32,080 bases of DNA, taken from positions 1-32,080 of the forward strand of contig JAZNOP010000013.1 of the NCBI GenBank assembly GCA_045580875.1, written 5' to 3'. Of the stretch, positions 14,496-21,696 are shown piece after piece. The first letter of the stretch is position 1. Each line of letters starts with the position of its first letter. The notes beneath the pieces were generated by a model, which was given only the letters and a program-made list of their open reading frames with translations, was not told the DNA's origin and did not search any database. Made by a program: the position numbers and the translations under genes. This stretch comes from SIG598 sp045580875. Lineage in GTDB: Bacteria > Bacillota > Clostridia > Oscillospirales > Acutalibacteraceae.

Positions 14496-17400
14496 TTATT
14501 TTATGAATTCAAACGATCTGAAGTCGAAATTGCAGCCGGGCAGGAAGACGAAGGTTACCCTGCCGGCGCCGGTGAGGGGCTCAATGTCGAAGGTGTGCTC
14601 GGTGTAATCGTCTGAATGGGGGAATTCCACAAGGAATACCTTCTCGCCGCTCTCACCTGAGAAGCGGATCTGAACGGTGTTCTTTTCGAGCGGAGTTCTG
14701 CCGCAGATGCGCAGTGAGCGTGTGCCTTCTTCGCCGAAATCCATGCCGCCGAATGCGATGGCGACGTTGTTGCCGATTCCGGTGATTGCATCTTCACCGA
14801 CAGTGAAGCTGTCACCGCTGACAGTGTCATTTTCAAGCACCGAAAGCTTTGTGAATGCCTTGCAGAGCTCAGTGAATCTGAAGCCTCCGATGTGGGTCTT
14901 TCTGCCGAGGCGGAGCGAAAGAGAGGTTATTCCCTTGAGCTTGCGCGGCAGTCTGAAGGTTTCTTCCTGATAGGTGTTCCAGATGCTCTGCTTGTGGTAG
15001 ATTACGGTTGCAACAAGCTCGCCGTCCTCCGGTGTGCCCTCCCAGATATCGATGGGAAGCGGGTCGTTGTCAAGGCAGAATACCGGCAGAGTAATCTCAT
15101 CAGAGCCGTATTCGCCGAAGTCGACATTGTCGAAGCAGGCCCAGCCGTCATCATCGCGTGTGGTGGAGAAGCCGCGCTCGATGCCGGTGCCAATGCCGTC
15201 GCTCGAACGGGTGAAGAGAGCACCGCTGACCAGCTTGTAGGGATCGATGGTGGCATCGCCCATGCCGGTGACGGTAAGTTCGATCTGAGAATAAAGATCA
15301 ACGGTTTCTCCGCCGTTCTTTACTCCGCAGCGCACACGGAATTCACCGTCGCCAAGCGCTTTTATGCGTGCAGTGTGTCCCTCGGCAGTGATGGAGGCAA
15401 TGTTGGTGGTGATGCCGCCTGCGTTGGTGACGCGCCACTCAAGGTCGTCGTAGACAGCGTTTGCCGGGTGGAGTACACAGGTGACCTCGATTTCCTGATT
15501 GTTTTCGTTCAGCTCGCGGCTGCCGGAGCAGATAAGCTCGATTCTGCGCACAGGGATATCTCCGGTTACCTCGCCGCCCTCGCTGTGGTACAGAGCGGTA
15601 ACGCCTTCGGTAATCTCAGCCGGCTCAGCGGTGAGGGTGAGTGATGCATCAGGCAGTCCCTCGGAGGATACAGTGACTTTTATCTCGCCCGGCTCGTCCT
15701 TAGCGGCGATTACTGCCAGCAGCTTGCCGGAGAAGAGACGGCGGCTGACCGCCTTGAAGCTTTCGTAATCCTTGCTGTTGCCGTTGTCAAGACCGACCAG
15801 ACGACCGGCACCGGAAATGCTGACGGTTACGCGGTGGTTGGCATTGTCAACGGGATTTCCATTTTCGTCGGCAGCAGAAATCTCAACGAATATGAGATCC
15901 TGACAGTCGGCACGCATGACGGTTTTATCGGGGGTGAGCACCGTCTGTGCGGCATCACCAAAGGAGCAGCGGCTGTCACGTGCAATAACCTTGCCGTTTT
16001 CGTCATAAGCCACAGCAGTGATGACGCCCTTTTCATAGGGAACCTTCCACGTGCCGCCAAGCTCAATGCCGTGCTCGCGGTCAACATCAACTGCGCCGAG
16101 GCTCTTTCCGTTGAGGAAAAGCTCCACTCTGGGGGCGTTGGTGCAGGCGCGCACGTCAATAAGCTGACCTTCATTGAAATCCCAGTAGGGATAGAGATGC
16201 ACCATCGGTGCGGTTCTGTAATCTGTCCAGCCTGCCTTGAGGACATAGTAGGAATCCTTCGGGAAACCTGCGGTATCTATGTGTCCGAGATAGGAGTTTT
16301 TGGTGTTGTAGGGGGTCGGCTCGCCGATGTAGTCAAAGCCGCTCCAGATGAACTGACCGAGGCTGTATTCTGCATCGCGCTCGTAGGCAATGCAGTGCTC
16401 GGTGGAGAGTGCGCCCCAGCTGGTGCGGCAGTTGCCGAGAGCTGAGCACTGTCCGTCATCGTCGGTAAGTACCGACTGCTCGTAGGGGAAGTGATAAATG
16501 CCGCGGCTCTGCGCAAGAGAAGCGGTCTCACTGCCGTAAATGACCCAATGGGGGTATTTTTTATGATGCTCATCATAGCAGAATTCGCCGTAATTGTAGC
16601 CGGCAAGGTCAAGCTTATCGGCACACTTCTGGGAATTCTCCCATGCCATGAAGTTGGAGCCGAATGTGACAGCGGCATTGCGGCGGAAATCGTGCTTTCT
16701 GACCTCGTCTCTGAGCATGACAGTCAGCTCGCCGCCGCGTACGGCATCAGCGTGGGTGTCGTAAATCTCATTGCCTATAGACCACATGACAACACAGGGG
16801 TGATTGCGGTCGCGACGCACCCAGCTGGCAACATCGCGCGCTGCCCATTCGTTGAAGAATCTTGCGTAATCATGCGGGTTTTTCGCTCTTTCCCACATAT
16901 CAAAGGCTTCAGAATCGACCAGCATGCCCATCTCGTCGCACAGCTCAATCAGCTCGGGTGCGGCGGGATTGTGCGAGGTGCGGATAGCGTTGCAGCCCAT
17001 GCCCTGCAGAATCTTAATCTGGCGGCGCAGTGCCTCACGGTTGACAGCAGCACCGAGACAGCCGAGGTCGTGGTGCTGACAGACACCCTGAATCTTCATG
17101 TGTCTTCCGTTGAGGAAGAAGCCTTCATTGTTGTCAAAATGCAGCCAGCGGAAGCCTACATTGTTTCTGACCATGTCCTCGCACTCGCCGTTTTCGCCGA
17201 TGAGCTCGGTAACGAGGGTGTAGAGGTTGGGCTCCTCGGTTGACCACAGCAGGGGGGATTCGACAGAGAAGCTCTGCTCAGCACTGCCCTCACATACTGC
17301 GGTGACAGTGCCGTCAGCGGCAAGCAGGGTGTGGCGGATCATCGCGCCGGGAAGAGTGGTCTCTGTTGAAACGCTTACGTCAAAACCGGTGCCGGTCTTT

Positions 17401-17876
17401 TCGGTGGAGATATATACGCCGTCGGTGGGAATATGACGCCCGCTGACAGTGATAAGCCATACATTGCGGTAGATTCCTGCACCGGAATACCAGCGGGAGT
17501 TGGGAATCTCGTTGCGGCAGCGCACTAGAATGGTGTTTTCACCGTCATTCAGCAGGTCGGTGATGTCAAACTCAAAGCCGGTGTAGCCATATTTCCACTC
17601 GCCTGCGGAGGTGCCGTTGACAAAAACAGCGCTGTCCATGTATACGCCGTCAAACTTTATGATAGTGCGGTCGGTGCCGCAGCGGTGCCAGTCAAAGGTC
17701 TTTCTGTACCAGCCGGCGCTGCTTTCGGAAAATTTTGCAGTATCGGTTATCTGCCAGTCGTGGGGAATGTCCACAGCCTGCCACTCAGCATCAGCAGGAG
17801 GGCAGTCATTAAGTGAAGCAGCGATGTCGGTCTCAGCAAAGAGCCAGCCGCCGCAGAAAAGAGATACAGTTCTCAT
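14496..17876 (-). CDS. Glycoside hydrolase family 2 (beta-galactosidase-like), multidomain
   Basis: This 1126-residue enzyme has no signal peptide and is therefore intracellular. The GH2 sugar-binding jelly roll spans about 1-150, an Ig-like domain about 150-250, and the TIM barrel about 250-560. The acid/base pair is Asn369-Glu370 in MWSIGNE and the nucleophile is Glu450 in YGSETAS. A DUF4982-type Ig domain follows (YVLKAGWTDYR, FLNGKSLGAVD), then Ig/invasin-like beta domains and C-terminal beta-sandwich domains (about 830-1126) resembling carbohydrate-binding modules. Beta-galactosidase or a related exo-glycosidase is likely; galE lies just upstream. The ATG at 17876 follows GGAGG by 4 nt. 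A palindrome overlaps its promoter, so induction by sugar is plausible. Confidence 0.92.
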   Translation of the reverse strand: MRTVSLFCGGWLFAETDIAASLNDCPPADAEWQAVDIPHDWQITDTAKFSESSAGWYRKTFDWHRCGTDRTIIKFDGVYMDSAVFVNGTSAGEWKYGYTGFEFDITDLLNDGENTILVRCRNEIPNSRWYSGAGIYRNVWLITVSGRHIPTDGVYISTEKTGTGFDVSVSTETTLPGAMIRHTLLAADGTVTAVCEGSAEQSFSVESPLLWSTEEPNLYTLVTELIGENGECEDMVRNNVGFRWLHFDNNEGFFLNGRHMKIQGVCQHHDLGCLGAAVNREALRRQIKILQGMGCNAIRTSHNPAAPELIELCDEMGMLVDSEAFDMWERAKNPHDYARFFNEWAARDVASWVRRDRNHPCVVMWSIGNEIYDTHADAVRGGELTVMLRDEVRKHDFRRNAAVTFGSNFMAWENSQKCADKLDLAGYNYGEFCYDEHHKKYPHWVIYGSETASLAQSRGIYHFPYEQSVLTDDDGQCSALGNCRTSWGALSTEHCIAYERDAEYSLGQFIWSGFDYIGEPTPYNTKNSYLGHIDTAGFPKDSYYVLKAGWTDYRTAPMVHLYPYWDFNEGQLIDVRACTNAPRVELFLNGKSLGAVDVDREHGIELGGTWKVPYEKGVITAVAYDENGKVIARDSRCSFGDAAQTVLTPDKTVMRADCQDLIFVEISAADENGNPVDNANHRVTVSISGAGRLVGLDNGNSKDYESFKAVSRRLFSGKLLAVIAAKDEPGEIKVTVSSEGLPDASLTLTAEPAEITEGVTALYHSEGGEVTGDIPVRRIELICSGSRELNENNQEIEVTCVLHPANAVYDDLEWRVTNAGGITTNIASITAEGHTARIKALGDGEFRVRCGVKNGGETVDLYSQIELTVTGMGDATIDPYKLVSGALFTRSSDGIGTGIERGFSTTRDDDGWACFDNVDFGEYGSDEITLPVFCLDNDPLPIDIWEGTPEDGELVATVIYHKQSIWNTYQEETFRLPRKLKGITSLSLRLGRKTHIGGFRFTELCKAFTKLSVLENDTVSGDSFTVGEDAITGIGNNVAIAFGGMDFGEEGTRSLRICGRTPLEKNTVQIRFSGESGEKVFLVEFPHSDDYTEHTFDIEPLTGAGRVTFVFLPGCNFDFRSFEFIK

Positions 17877-17950
17877 ATTTCCTCCAGATAGAAATTCATC
17901 AGAATATTTGATTCTGCCGCACTGTTTCCGGCAGATCACCTTGCATCTTC

Positions 17951-17979
17951 ATTATAGAGAATAATTTCAGTCAGCGCAA
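17951..17979 (-). promoter_or_regulatory. Promoter of the GH2 gene
   Basis: On the minus strand TTGCGC (17979-17974), a 17-nt spacer and TATAAT (17956-17951) form a near-consensus promoter about 75 nt before the start codon. The -35 lies inside one arm of a palindrome. Confidence 0.75.
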
Positions 17980-18007
17980 GATTATCCGGTGCGGTTTTCT
18001 TGCGCTG
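17972..18007. promoter_or_regulatory. 10-bp-arm palindrome covering the GH2 -35 element (putative operator)
   Basis: CAGCGCAAGA (17972-17981) and TCTTGCGCTG (17998-18007) are exact inverted copies with a 16-nt spacer. One arm contains the -35 and the other lies upstream. A dimeric regulator of the glycosidase gene is the likely ligand. Confidence 0.65.
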
Positions 18008-18052
18008 GCTGCACCATTATTGTGCGTTTTTGGCTGTAATCACAAAGATGAT

Positions 18053-18087
18053 ATGAAAACAGCCCGATCAGAGCATAATCGGGCTGT
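18053..18087 (-). terminator. Terminator of galE
   Basis: On the minus strand ACAGCCCGAT (18087-18078) and ATCGGGCTGT (18068-18059) form a perfect 10-bp stem followed by TTTCAT. It separates galE from the downstream GH2 gene. Confidence 0.88.
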
Positions 18088-18127
18088 ACATGATTACTTG
18101 AACGCAGCAGAACAAAAATGTGCCTTA

Positions 18128-19147
18128 TCAGTTTTCGTCAGGGTAGCCCATGGGATTACCCTCGATGAAGCGCCAGCCGTCGCGGCACATATCAGCGATG
18201 GAATACTTTGCGTCCCAGCCGAGAAGGGTACGTGCCTTTTCGCAGTTGGCGTAGCTGAATGCGATATCACCAGCGCGGCGGGGTGCTACAACATAGGGCA
18301 GCTTTCTGCCGCAGGCTTCCTCGAAGCTGTGGAGCAGACCGAGAACAGAGGTGCCGTTGCCGGTGCCGAGGTTGAATGCCTCAACGCCGCTCTTGTCAGC
18401 GATATACTCCATTGCACGCAGATGACCGTCAGCAAGGTCGCATACGTGGATATAATCGCGCACACCGGTGCCGTCAGGGGTCTCATAATCGTCACCGAAG
18501 ACATTGAGTGCCTCGCGGCGTCCGACAGCAACCTGAGCGATGAAGGGGAAGAGGTTGTTGGGAATGCCCTGAGGGTCTTCGCCGATAAGTCCGCCGGGGT
18601 GTGCTCCGATGGGGTTGAAATAGCGCAGAAGTGCGATGCTCCACTCGTTGTCGGACACCCAGATATCCTTGAGGATTTCCTCAATCATCAGCTTGGTGCG
18701 TCCGTAGGGATTGGTTGCCGAGGTGGGCATGGTTTCAACGTAGGGAACAGGATTGTTCATGCCGTAAACGGTTGCGGAAGAGGAGAAGACAAGCTTCTTG
18801 CAGCCGTGTCTTGCCATTGTCTCACAGAGGGTGAGGGTGCTGTCGATGTTGTTGCGGTAGTAGGACATGGGAATCTGTACCGATTCGCCAACTGCCTTGA
18901 GACCGGCAAAGTGAATGACAGCATCTATGTCGTGGTCGGTGAAGATCTTCTCAACTGCCCCGGCATCGCAGAGGTCAGCCTTCACAAAATCGAAATCACG
19001 TCCGGTTATCTCGCGGATACGGCGGAGAGCCTCAGGCTTGGAATTGCTGAAATTATCGACAACAACAACGTCGTAGCCGGCATCAAGAAATGCAACAGTG
19101 GTATGCGAGCCGATGTATCCGGCACCGCCGGTGATAAGTACCTTCAT
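18128..19147 (-). CDS. galE: UDP-glucose 4-epimerase
   Basis: This 339-residue short-chain dehydrogenase/reductase-fold epimerase interconverts UDP-glucose and UDP-galactose for the Leloir pathway and cell-surface glycans. The NAD-binding GGAGYIG lies at 7-13. The active site has SSSATVYG (122-129) and Tyr148-x3-Lys152 in NPYGRTK. FNLGTGNGTSVL and the C-terminal GYPDEN are typical of GalE. The ATG at 19147 follows GAGGAAG by 9 nt; the GTG three codons earlier abuts the ribosome-binding site. It lies upstream of the GH2 glycosidase on the same strand, but a terminator and a separate promoter divide them. The functional link to galactose use is inferred. Confidence 0.97.
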   Translation of the reverse strand: MKVLITGGAGYIGSHTTVAFLDAGYDVVVVDNFSNSKPEALRRIREITGRDFDFVKADLCDAGAVEKIFTDHDIDAVIHFAGLKAVGESVQIPMSYYRNNIDSTLTLCETMARHGCKKLVFSSSATVYGMNNPVPYVETMPTSATNPYGRTKLMIEEILKDIWVSDNEWSIALLRYFNPIGAHPGGLIGEDPQGIPNNLFPFIAQVAVGRREALNVFGDDYETPDGTGVRDYIHVCDLADGHLRAMEYIADKSGVEAFNLGTGNGTSVLGLLHSFEEACGRKLPYVVAPRRAGDIAFSYANCEKARTLLGWDAKYSIADMCRDGWRFIEGNPMGYPDEN

Positions 19148-19217
19148 AATGCACACTTCCTCAATTCAAGAAAATATTGCGGCACGAAACAGCGCGGTTT
19201 CAGCGCCGGGTGCCTTA

Positions 19218-19259
19218 TTCAAGCTTATTATAACGTCAGCTTTATTGTTTTTCAAGCTT
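19218..19259 (-). promoter_or_regulatory. Promoter of galE with flanking direct repeats
   Basis: On the minus strand TTGAAA (19255-19250), 17 nt and TATAAT (19232-19227) form a near-consensus promoter. TTCAAGCTT occurs in the same orientation at 19218-19226 and 19251-19259, 33 nt apart or about three helical turns, bracketing the promoter. Confidence 0.7.
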
Positions 19260-19402
19260 GCCGGTGCTCCATGAGCGGATATAATTGCGCATCATTTTTG
19301 TGCAAAATCCTCGGAACAAGGCGGTTTTTGCAGCGGAGAACGTCCGGAAGAGCAAAAAATGGCAGCAAAATGCGCAAGCGGTTGCGCCGGAGAATTACTC
19401 TC

Positions 19403-19431
19403 TTTACAGAATCGCGGCTTCGTGGTAAAAT
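19403..19431 (+). promoter_or_regulatory. Promoter of the mini-lipoprotein/amidase unit
   Basis: TTTACA (19403-19408), a 17-nt spacer and TAAAAT (19426-19431) lie about 30 nt before the GGAGG of the small lipoprotein gene. Confidence 0.65.
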
Positions 19432-19476
19432 AATATCAAAGGCAGATGCATAAAGAAAAACGGAGGCGTATTGATA

Positions 19477-19611
19477 ATGAAAAGAATTATTGCAATAATC
19501 ATGACCGTACTGATGATGCTTGCTTTCGCGCTGACTGCTGCAGGCTGTGAGCCGGTAGTCGAGAACTACGAGAGCGATACCTTTGAACTGGGCGAATCAA
19601 GCCGCTACTGA
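19477..19611 (+). CDS. 44-residue lipoprotein
   Basis: A clear GGAGG lies 10 nt before this ATG. The product has a Lys/Arg N-terminus, a hydrophobic signal segment (IIAIIMTVLMMLAFALTAAG) and a lipobox-like AAGC with Cys24. Only 21 residues would remain after cleavage (CEPVVENYESDTFELGESSRY), acidic and Tyr/Glu-rich. Lipidation by Lgt and cleavage by LspA would place this short peptide on the outer face of the membrane. It precedes the amidase gene by 74 nt and shares its promoter. It could be a bacteriocin-like or pheromone-like lipopeptide, or a small envelope factor; no family is recognised. Confidence 0.75.
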   Translation: MKRIIAIIMTVLMMLAFALTAAGCEPVVENYESDTFELGESSRY

Positions 19612-19642
19612 GCGTAGATTGCAGTAACCAACGCAAAATCAC

Positions 19643-19691
19643 GGGCATAGGATGGATTACCACAACAACGGAGGTAATCTGTTCTATGCCC
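19643..19691 (+). promoter_or_regulatory. 19-bp hairpin enclosing the amidase ribosome-binding site and start codon
   Basis: GGGCATAG (19643-19650) pairs with CTATGCCC (19684-19691), GATG with TGTT through G-U and A-U pairs, and GATTACC (19655-19661) with GGTAATC (19673-19679). The result is a continuous 19-bp stem with an 11-nt loop. GGAGG (19670-19674) straddles loop and stem, and the ATG (19686-19688) is paired. It should block translation unless opened. Confidence 0.75.
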
Positions 19692-20231
19692 ATTATTTAT
19701 CTCAGCCCGTCGACACAGGAGTATAACCCTTACATCATCGGCGGAAACGAGGAGTATTACATGAATCTCATTGCCGATGCGATGATTCCCTATCTTGATG
19801 CGAGCGGCATACAGTATGTCCGCAATACGCCGGAAATGACAGCGGCATCGTCGATAAGAGCCAGCAATGCAGGGAACTTTGACGTGCATCTTGCCCTTCA
19901 TTCCAATGCCGCGCCTGAAGCTCTTTCCGGCAGGCTGCAGGGTCCCGATGTCTACTACTATCCCACCAGCACCAGAGGTCGCCGCCTTGCCGATATTATC
20001 GGACGTAATCTCGAGGCGATATACCCGCGCCCTGAACTCGTAGATGTCCGCCCGACAACAACCCTCGGCGAGGTCAGCCGCACAAGAGCTCCGGCGGTGC
20101 TTATCGAGTTTGCCTACCACGACAACACAGAGGACGCCCTGTGGATTGCCGACAATATCAATCAGATAGCCCGCAATGTCGTGCTGTCGCTGACACAGTA
20201 TTTCGGCATACCGTTTGTCGAGCCAAGATAA
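19686..20231 (+). CDS. N-acetylmuramoyl-L-alanine amidase (Amidase_3), short cytoplasmic type
   Basis: This 181-residue Amidase_3 protein has no signal peptide or cell-wall-binding domain. The fold is visible in IYLSPSTQEYNPYIIGGNEEYY, DVHLALHSNAAP (metal His72), TTTLGEVSRTRAPAVLIEFA (catalytic Glu in VLIEFAYHDN) and NINQIARNVVLSLTQYFGIPF. The first metal ligand, normally His in a PGHGG motif, is replaced by STQ (about 9-11), as in a known subgroup of clostridial amidases. Activity and location are therefore uncertain: it could act after lysis, in spores, or with altered metal binding. The start codon is locked in a 19-bp hairpin, and a lipoprotein gene precedes it. Confidence 0.9.
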   Translation: MPIIYLSPSTQEYNPYIIGGNEEYYMNLIADAMIPYLDASGIQYVRNTPEMTAASSIRASNAGNFDVHLALHSNAAPEALSGRLQGPDVYYYPTSTRGRRLADIIGRNLEAIYPRPELVDVRPTTTLGEVSRTRAPAVLIEFAYHDNTEDALWIADNINQIARNVVLSLTQYFGIPFVEPR

Positions 20232-20276
20232 ACACAAAAACAAAAGGCTGCCTCGAAAGAGACAGCCTTGCCTGAT
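20232..20276. terminator. Bidirectional terminator
   Basis: AAGGCTG (20244-20250) pairs with CAGCCTT (20263-20269), extended by CTC/GAG around a GAAA loop. The minus strand has the better T-tract (TTTTGTTTTTG), so it serves mainly the small membrane protein gene and also ends the amidase gene. Confidence 0.82.
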
Positions 20277-20286
20277 TTTCAGGTGA

Positions 20287-20529
20287 TTATTTTACGATGT
20301 CAAGGAACTTGAGGATGCAGAGAACGATGCCTACAAGTCCGTAGATCTCCATCAGAGAGCCCAGCAGGGAGAAGATGATGCCGATAACGGGGATACCTGC
20401 GAGAAGGCCGATGAGCCAGCCGACAAGAGCGCAGATAACAAGGAAGATTACCAGCTGAATGAGGAGAGAAACGATGTTGCCCTTTTCTACCTTGAAGGGT
20501 GTGGGCCAGATTTTCTTAAGCAGATCCAT
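20287..20529 (-). CDS. Small two-helix membrane protein
   Basis: This 80-residue protein is mostly hydrophobic. A short amphipathic N-terminus (MDLLKKIWPTPFKVEKGN) precedes two transmembrane segments, about 19-45 (VSLLIQLVIFLVICALVGWL) and 48-75 (GIIFSLLGSLMEIYGLVGIV). Gly residues are spaced as in tightly packed helix pairs. No family is recognised; small proteins with such a WPTPFKV start are found next to envelope genes in clostridia. AAGGAG lies 10 nt before the ATG, and a near-consensus promoter drives it. It is monocistronic. A membrane stress or peptide-like role is only speculation. Confidence 0.8.
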   Translation of the reverse strand: MDLLKKIWPTPFKVEKGNIVSLLIQLVIFLVICALVGWLIGLLAGIPVIGIIFSLLGSLMEIYGLVGIVLCILKFLDIVK

Positions 20530-20562
20530 AGTGAAATTGCTCCTTTCAGAATTTTCATAAAT

Positions 20563-20591
20563 ATTATACTATGCATATTCTGTAAATTCAA
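20563..20591 (-). promoter_or_regulatory. Promoter of the small membrane protein gene
   Basis: On the minus strand TTGAAT (20591-20586), 17 nt and a perfect TATAAT (20568-20563) lie about 35 nt before the ATG. Confidence 0.75.
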
Positions 20592-20717
20592 TGACGATTA
20601 TGAAAGTAATGTGATAAATTGAAGAATTTTTCAAAATATAGGTAAAAATCAGTACAGTTGACAATATGTAGGCGATAATCTGACGTAAAATGGCTGGTGT
20701 CAGAATCTGGTGATATA

Positions 20718-20746
20718 TTGCAAAAGCCTGCGCGGTGTGATATTAT
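20718..20746 (+). promoter_or_regulatory. Promoter of the DUF1275 gene, with a flanking dyad
   Basis: TTGCAA (20718-20723), a 17-nt spacer and TATTAT (20741-20746) form the promoter. CCTGCGC (20727-20733, in the spacer) and GCGCAGG (20769-20775, downstream of the start) are inverted copies bracketing the -10 and the transcription start. Confidence 0.6.
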
Positions 20747-20843
20747 TCATGCCGTGATGTATTAATATGCGCAGGACCGACCGGTTATGACTGAAAAAGA
20801 TATGGAAATGTGCTTCGGGTTCTGCTTCCGACGGAGAGATAAG

Positions 20844-21497
20844 ATGAAAAACAAAGAGTCCTGCGAAAGGATAATATTCTACACAGCGGCGGCTGCAGGA
20901 GGAATTTTTGCAGGCTATACTGTCGCTTTTGCCGGCATACTCGGCACTGCCCAGACGAGCAATCTTATAGAGATTATCGACCGGCTGATTGAGGGTGATT
21001 ATGCGCAGCTGCTCATCTGCCTCGGCGCGGTCGGTGTCTACGCAGCGGCTATAGTGCTGACAAGGATAATCAAAAGCTTCAGCCGTGCCGATATACGGCT
21101 GACAAGCCTTGCTGTCAGTGCGGCAGCTGCGGCGGCAATGGCGTTCATGCCTGAGGACACAGAACCGATGATGGCTCTTTATCCCTGTTTCTTTGCTATG
21201 GCGTTTCAGTGGAATTCCTTTCCCGGGGCATACGGTTACGCAAGCGCCTGCATCTTTTCGAGCAACAATTTCCGCCAGATGACTGACGGAGCGGCAGAAT
21301 TCTTCTGCACCGGAGACCGCGAGGCAGGGCGCAGAAGTCTGTTTTATGCCGGAACGCTGCTCTTCTTTCATATCGGCGCAGCATCGTCTCTTGTCTGCTG
21401 GCGGATACTGTCGCAGCGTGCAATGCTCATCTGCCTGCCGGTGCTGGCTGCAGCCGCAGTGATGATTGCTCTGCAGCGGAAAATGGAGACAGAATAG
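20844..21497 (+). CDS. DUF1275 (YoaK-like) membrane protein
   Basis: This 217-residue protein has about six hydrophobic segments. Characteristic stretches are AGYTVAFAGILGTAQTSNLI near the N-terminus and the second conserved block FFAMAFQWNSFPGAYGYASA followed by CIFSSNNFRQM. These are the positions where DUF1275 proteins have two related TxN/QTGN-type motifs. Function is unknown, and transport has been suggested for the family. I take the ATG at 20844, about 7 nt after GGAGAG. The in-frame ATG at 20787 has no ribosome-binding site and would add 19 unrelated residues. It is monocistronic. The next feature downstream is a terminator, then the structured RNA. Confidence 0.85.
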   Translation: MKNKESCERIIFYTAAAAGGIFAGYTVAFAGILGTAQTSNLIEIIDRLIEGDYAQLLICLGAVGVYAAAIVLTRIIKSFSRADIRLTSLAVSAAAAAAMAFMPEDTEPMMALYPCFFAMAFQWNSFPGAYGYASACIFSSNNFRQMTDGAAEFFCTGDREAGRRSLFYAGTLLFFHIGAASSLVCWRILSQRAMLICLPVLAAAAVMIALQRKMETE

Positions 21498-21544
21498 GAA
21501 CGGCATATGGTATTGATTAAGGCAAGCGTGAGGATTTCCATGGT

Positions 21545-21579
21545 ATTCAGAAATCCCGTCTGAGACGGTTATTCTGAAT
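21545..21579. repeat. Two-part hairpin downstream of the DUF1275 gene
   Basis: ATTCAG (21545-21550) pairs with CTGAAT (21574-21579) and CCGTC (21556-21560) with GACGG (21564-21568). No T-run follows. Its arm shares TTCAGAAAT with the hairpin at 107-140. Confidence 0.5.
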
Positions 21580-21650
21580 GAAAAACAGCCGGATATTGTA
21601 ATATTACGTAAATAAATTACAATGAGTATTGCGAATTAAGTGTAAAAAAT

Positions 21651-21692
21651 AACACAGCGGAAGACCTGTTGTCCTTCGCTGTGTTGTTTTTT
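21651..21692 (+). terminator. Rho-independent terminator upstream of the structured RNA
   Basis: AACACAGC pairs with GCTGTGTT, extended by GAAG/CTTC past a bulged G, and is followed by GTTTTTTG. It lies about 155 nt after the DUF1275 stop and could insulate the RNA gene from upstream transcription, or act as an attenuator for it. Confidence 0.85.
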
Positions 21693-21696
21693 GTAT

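Noticed and set aside
14496..19147. galE and the GH2 gene as one operon
   Set aside because: A clear terminator (18053-18087) and a separate near-consensus promoter (17951-17979) lie between them.
18020..19453. 477-codon plus-strand frame over galE
   Set aside because: It crosses the galE terminator and promoter and is antisense to a clear GalE, so it is not a gene.
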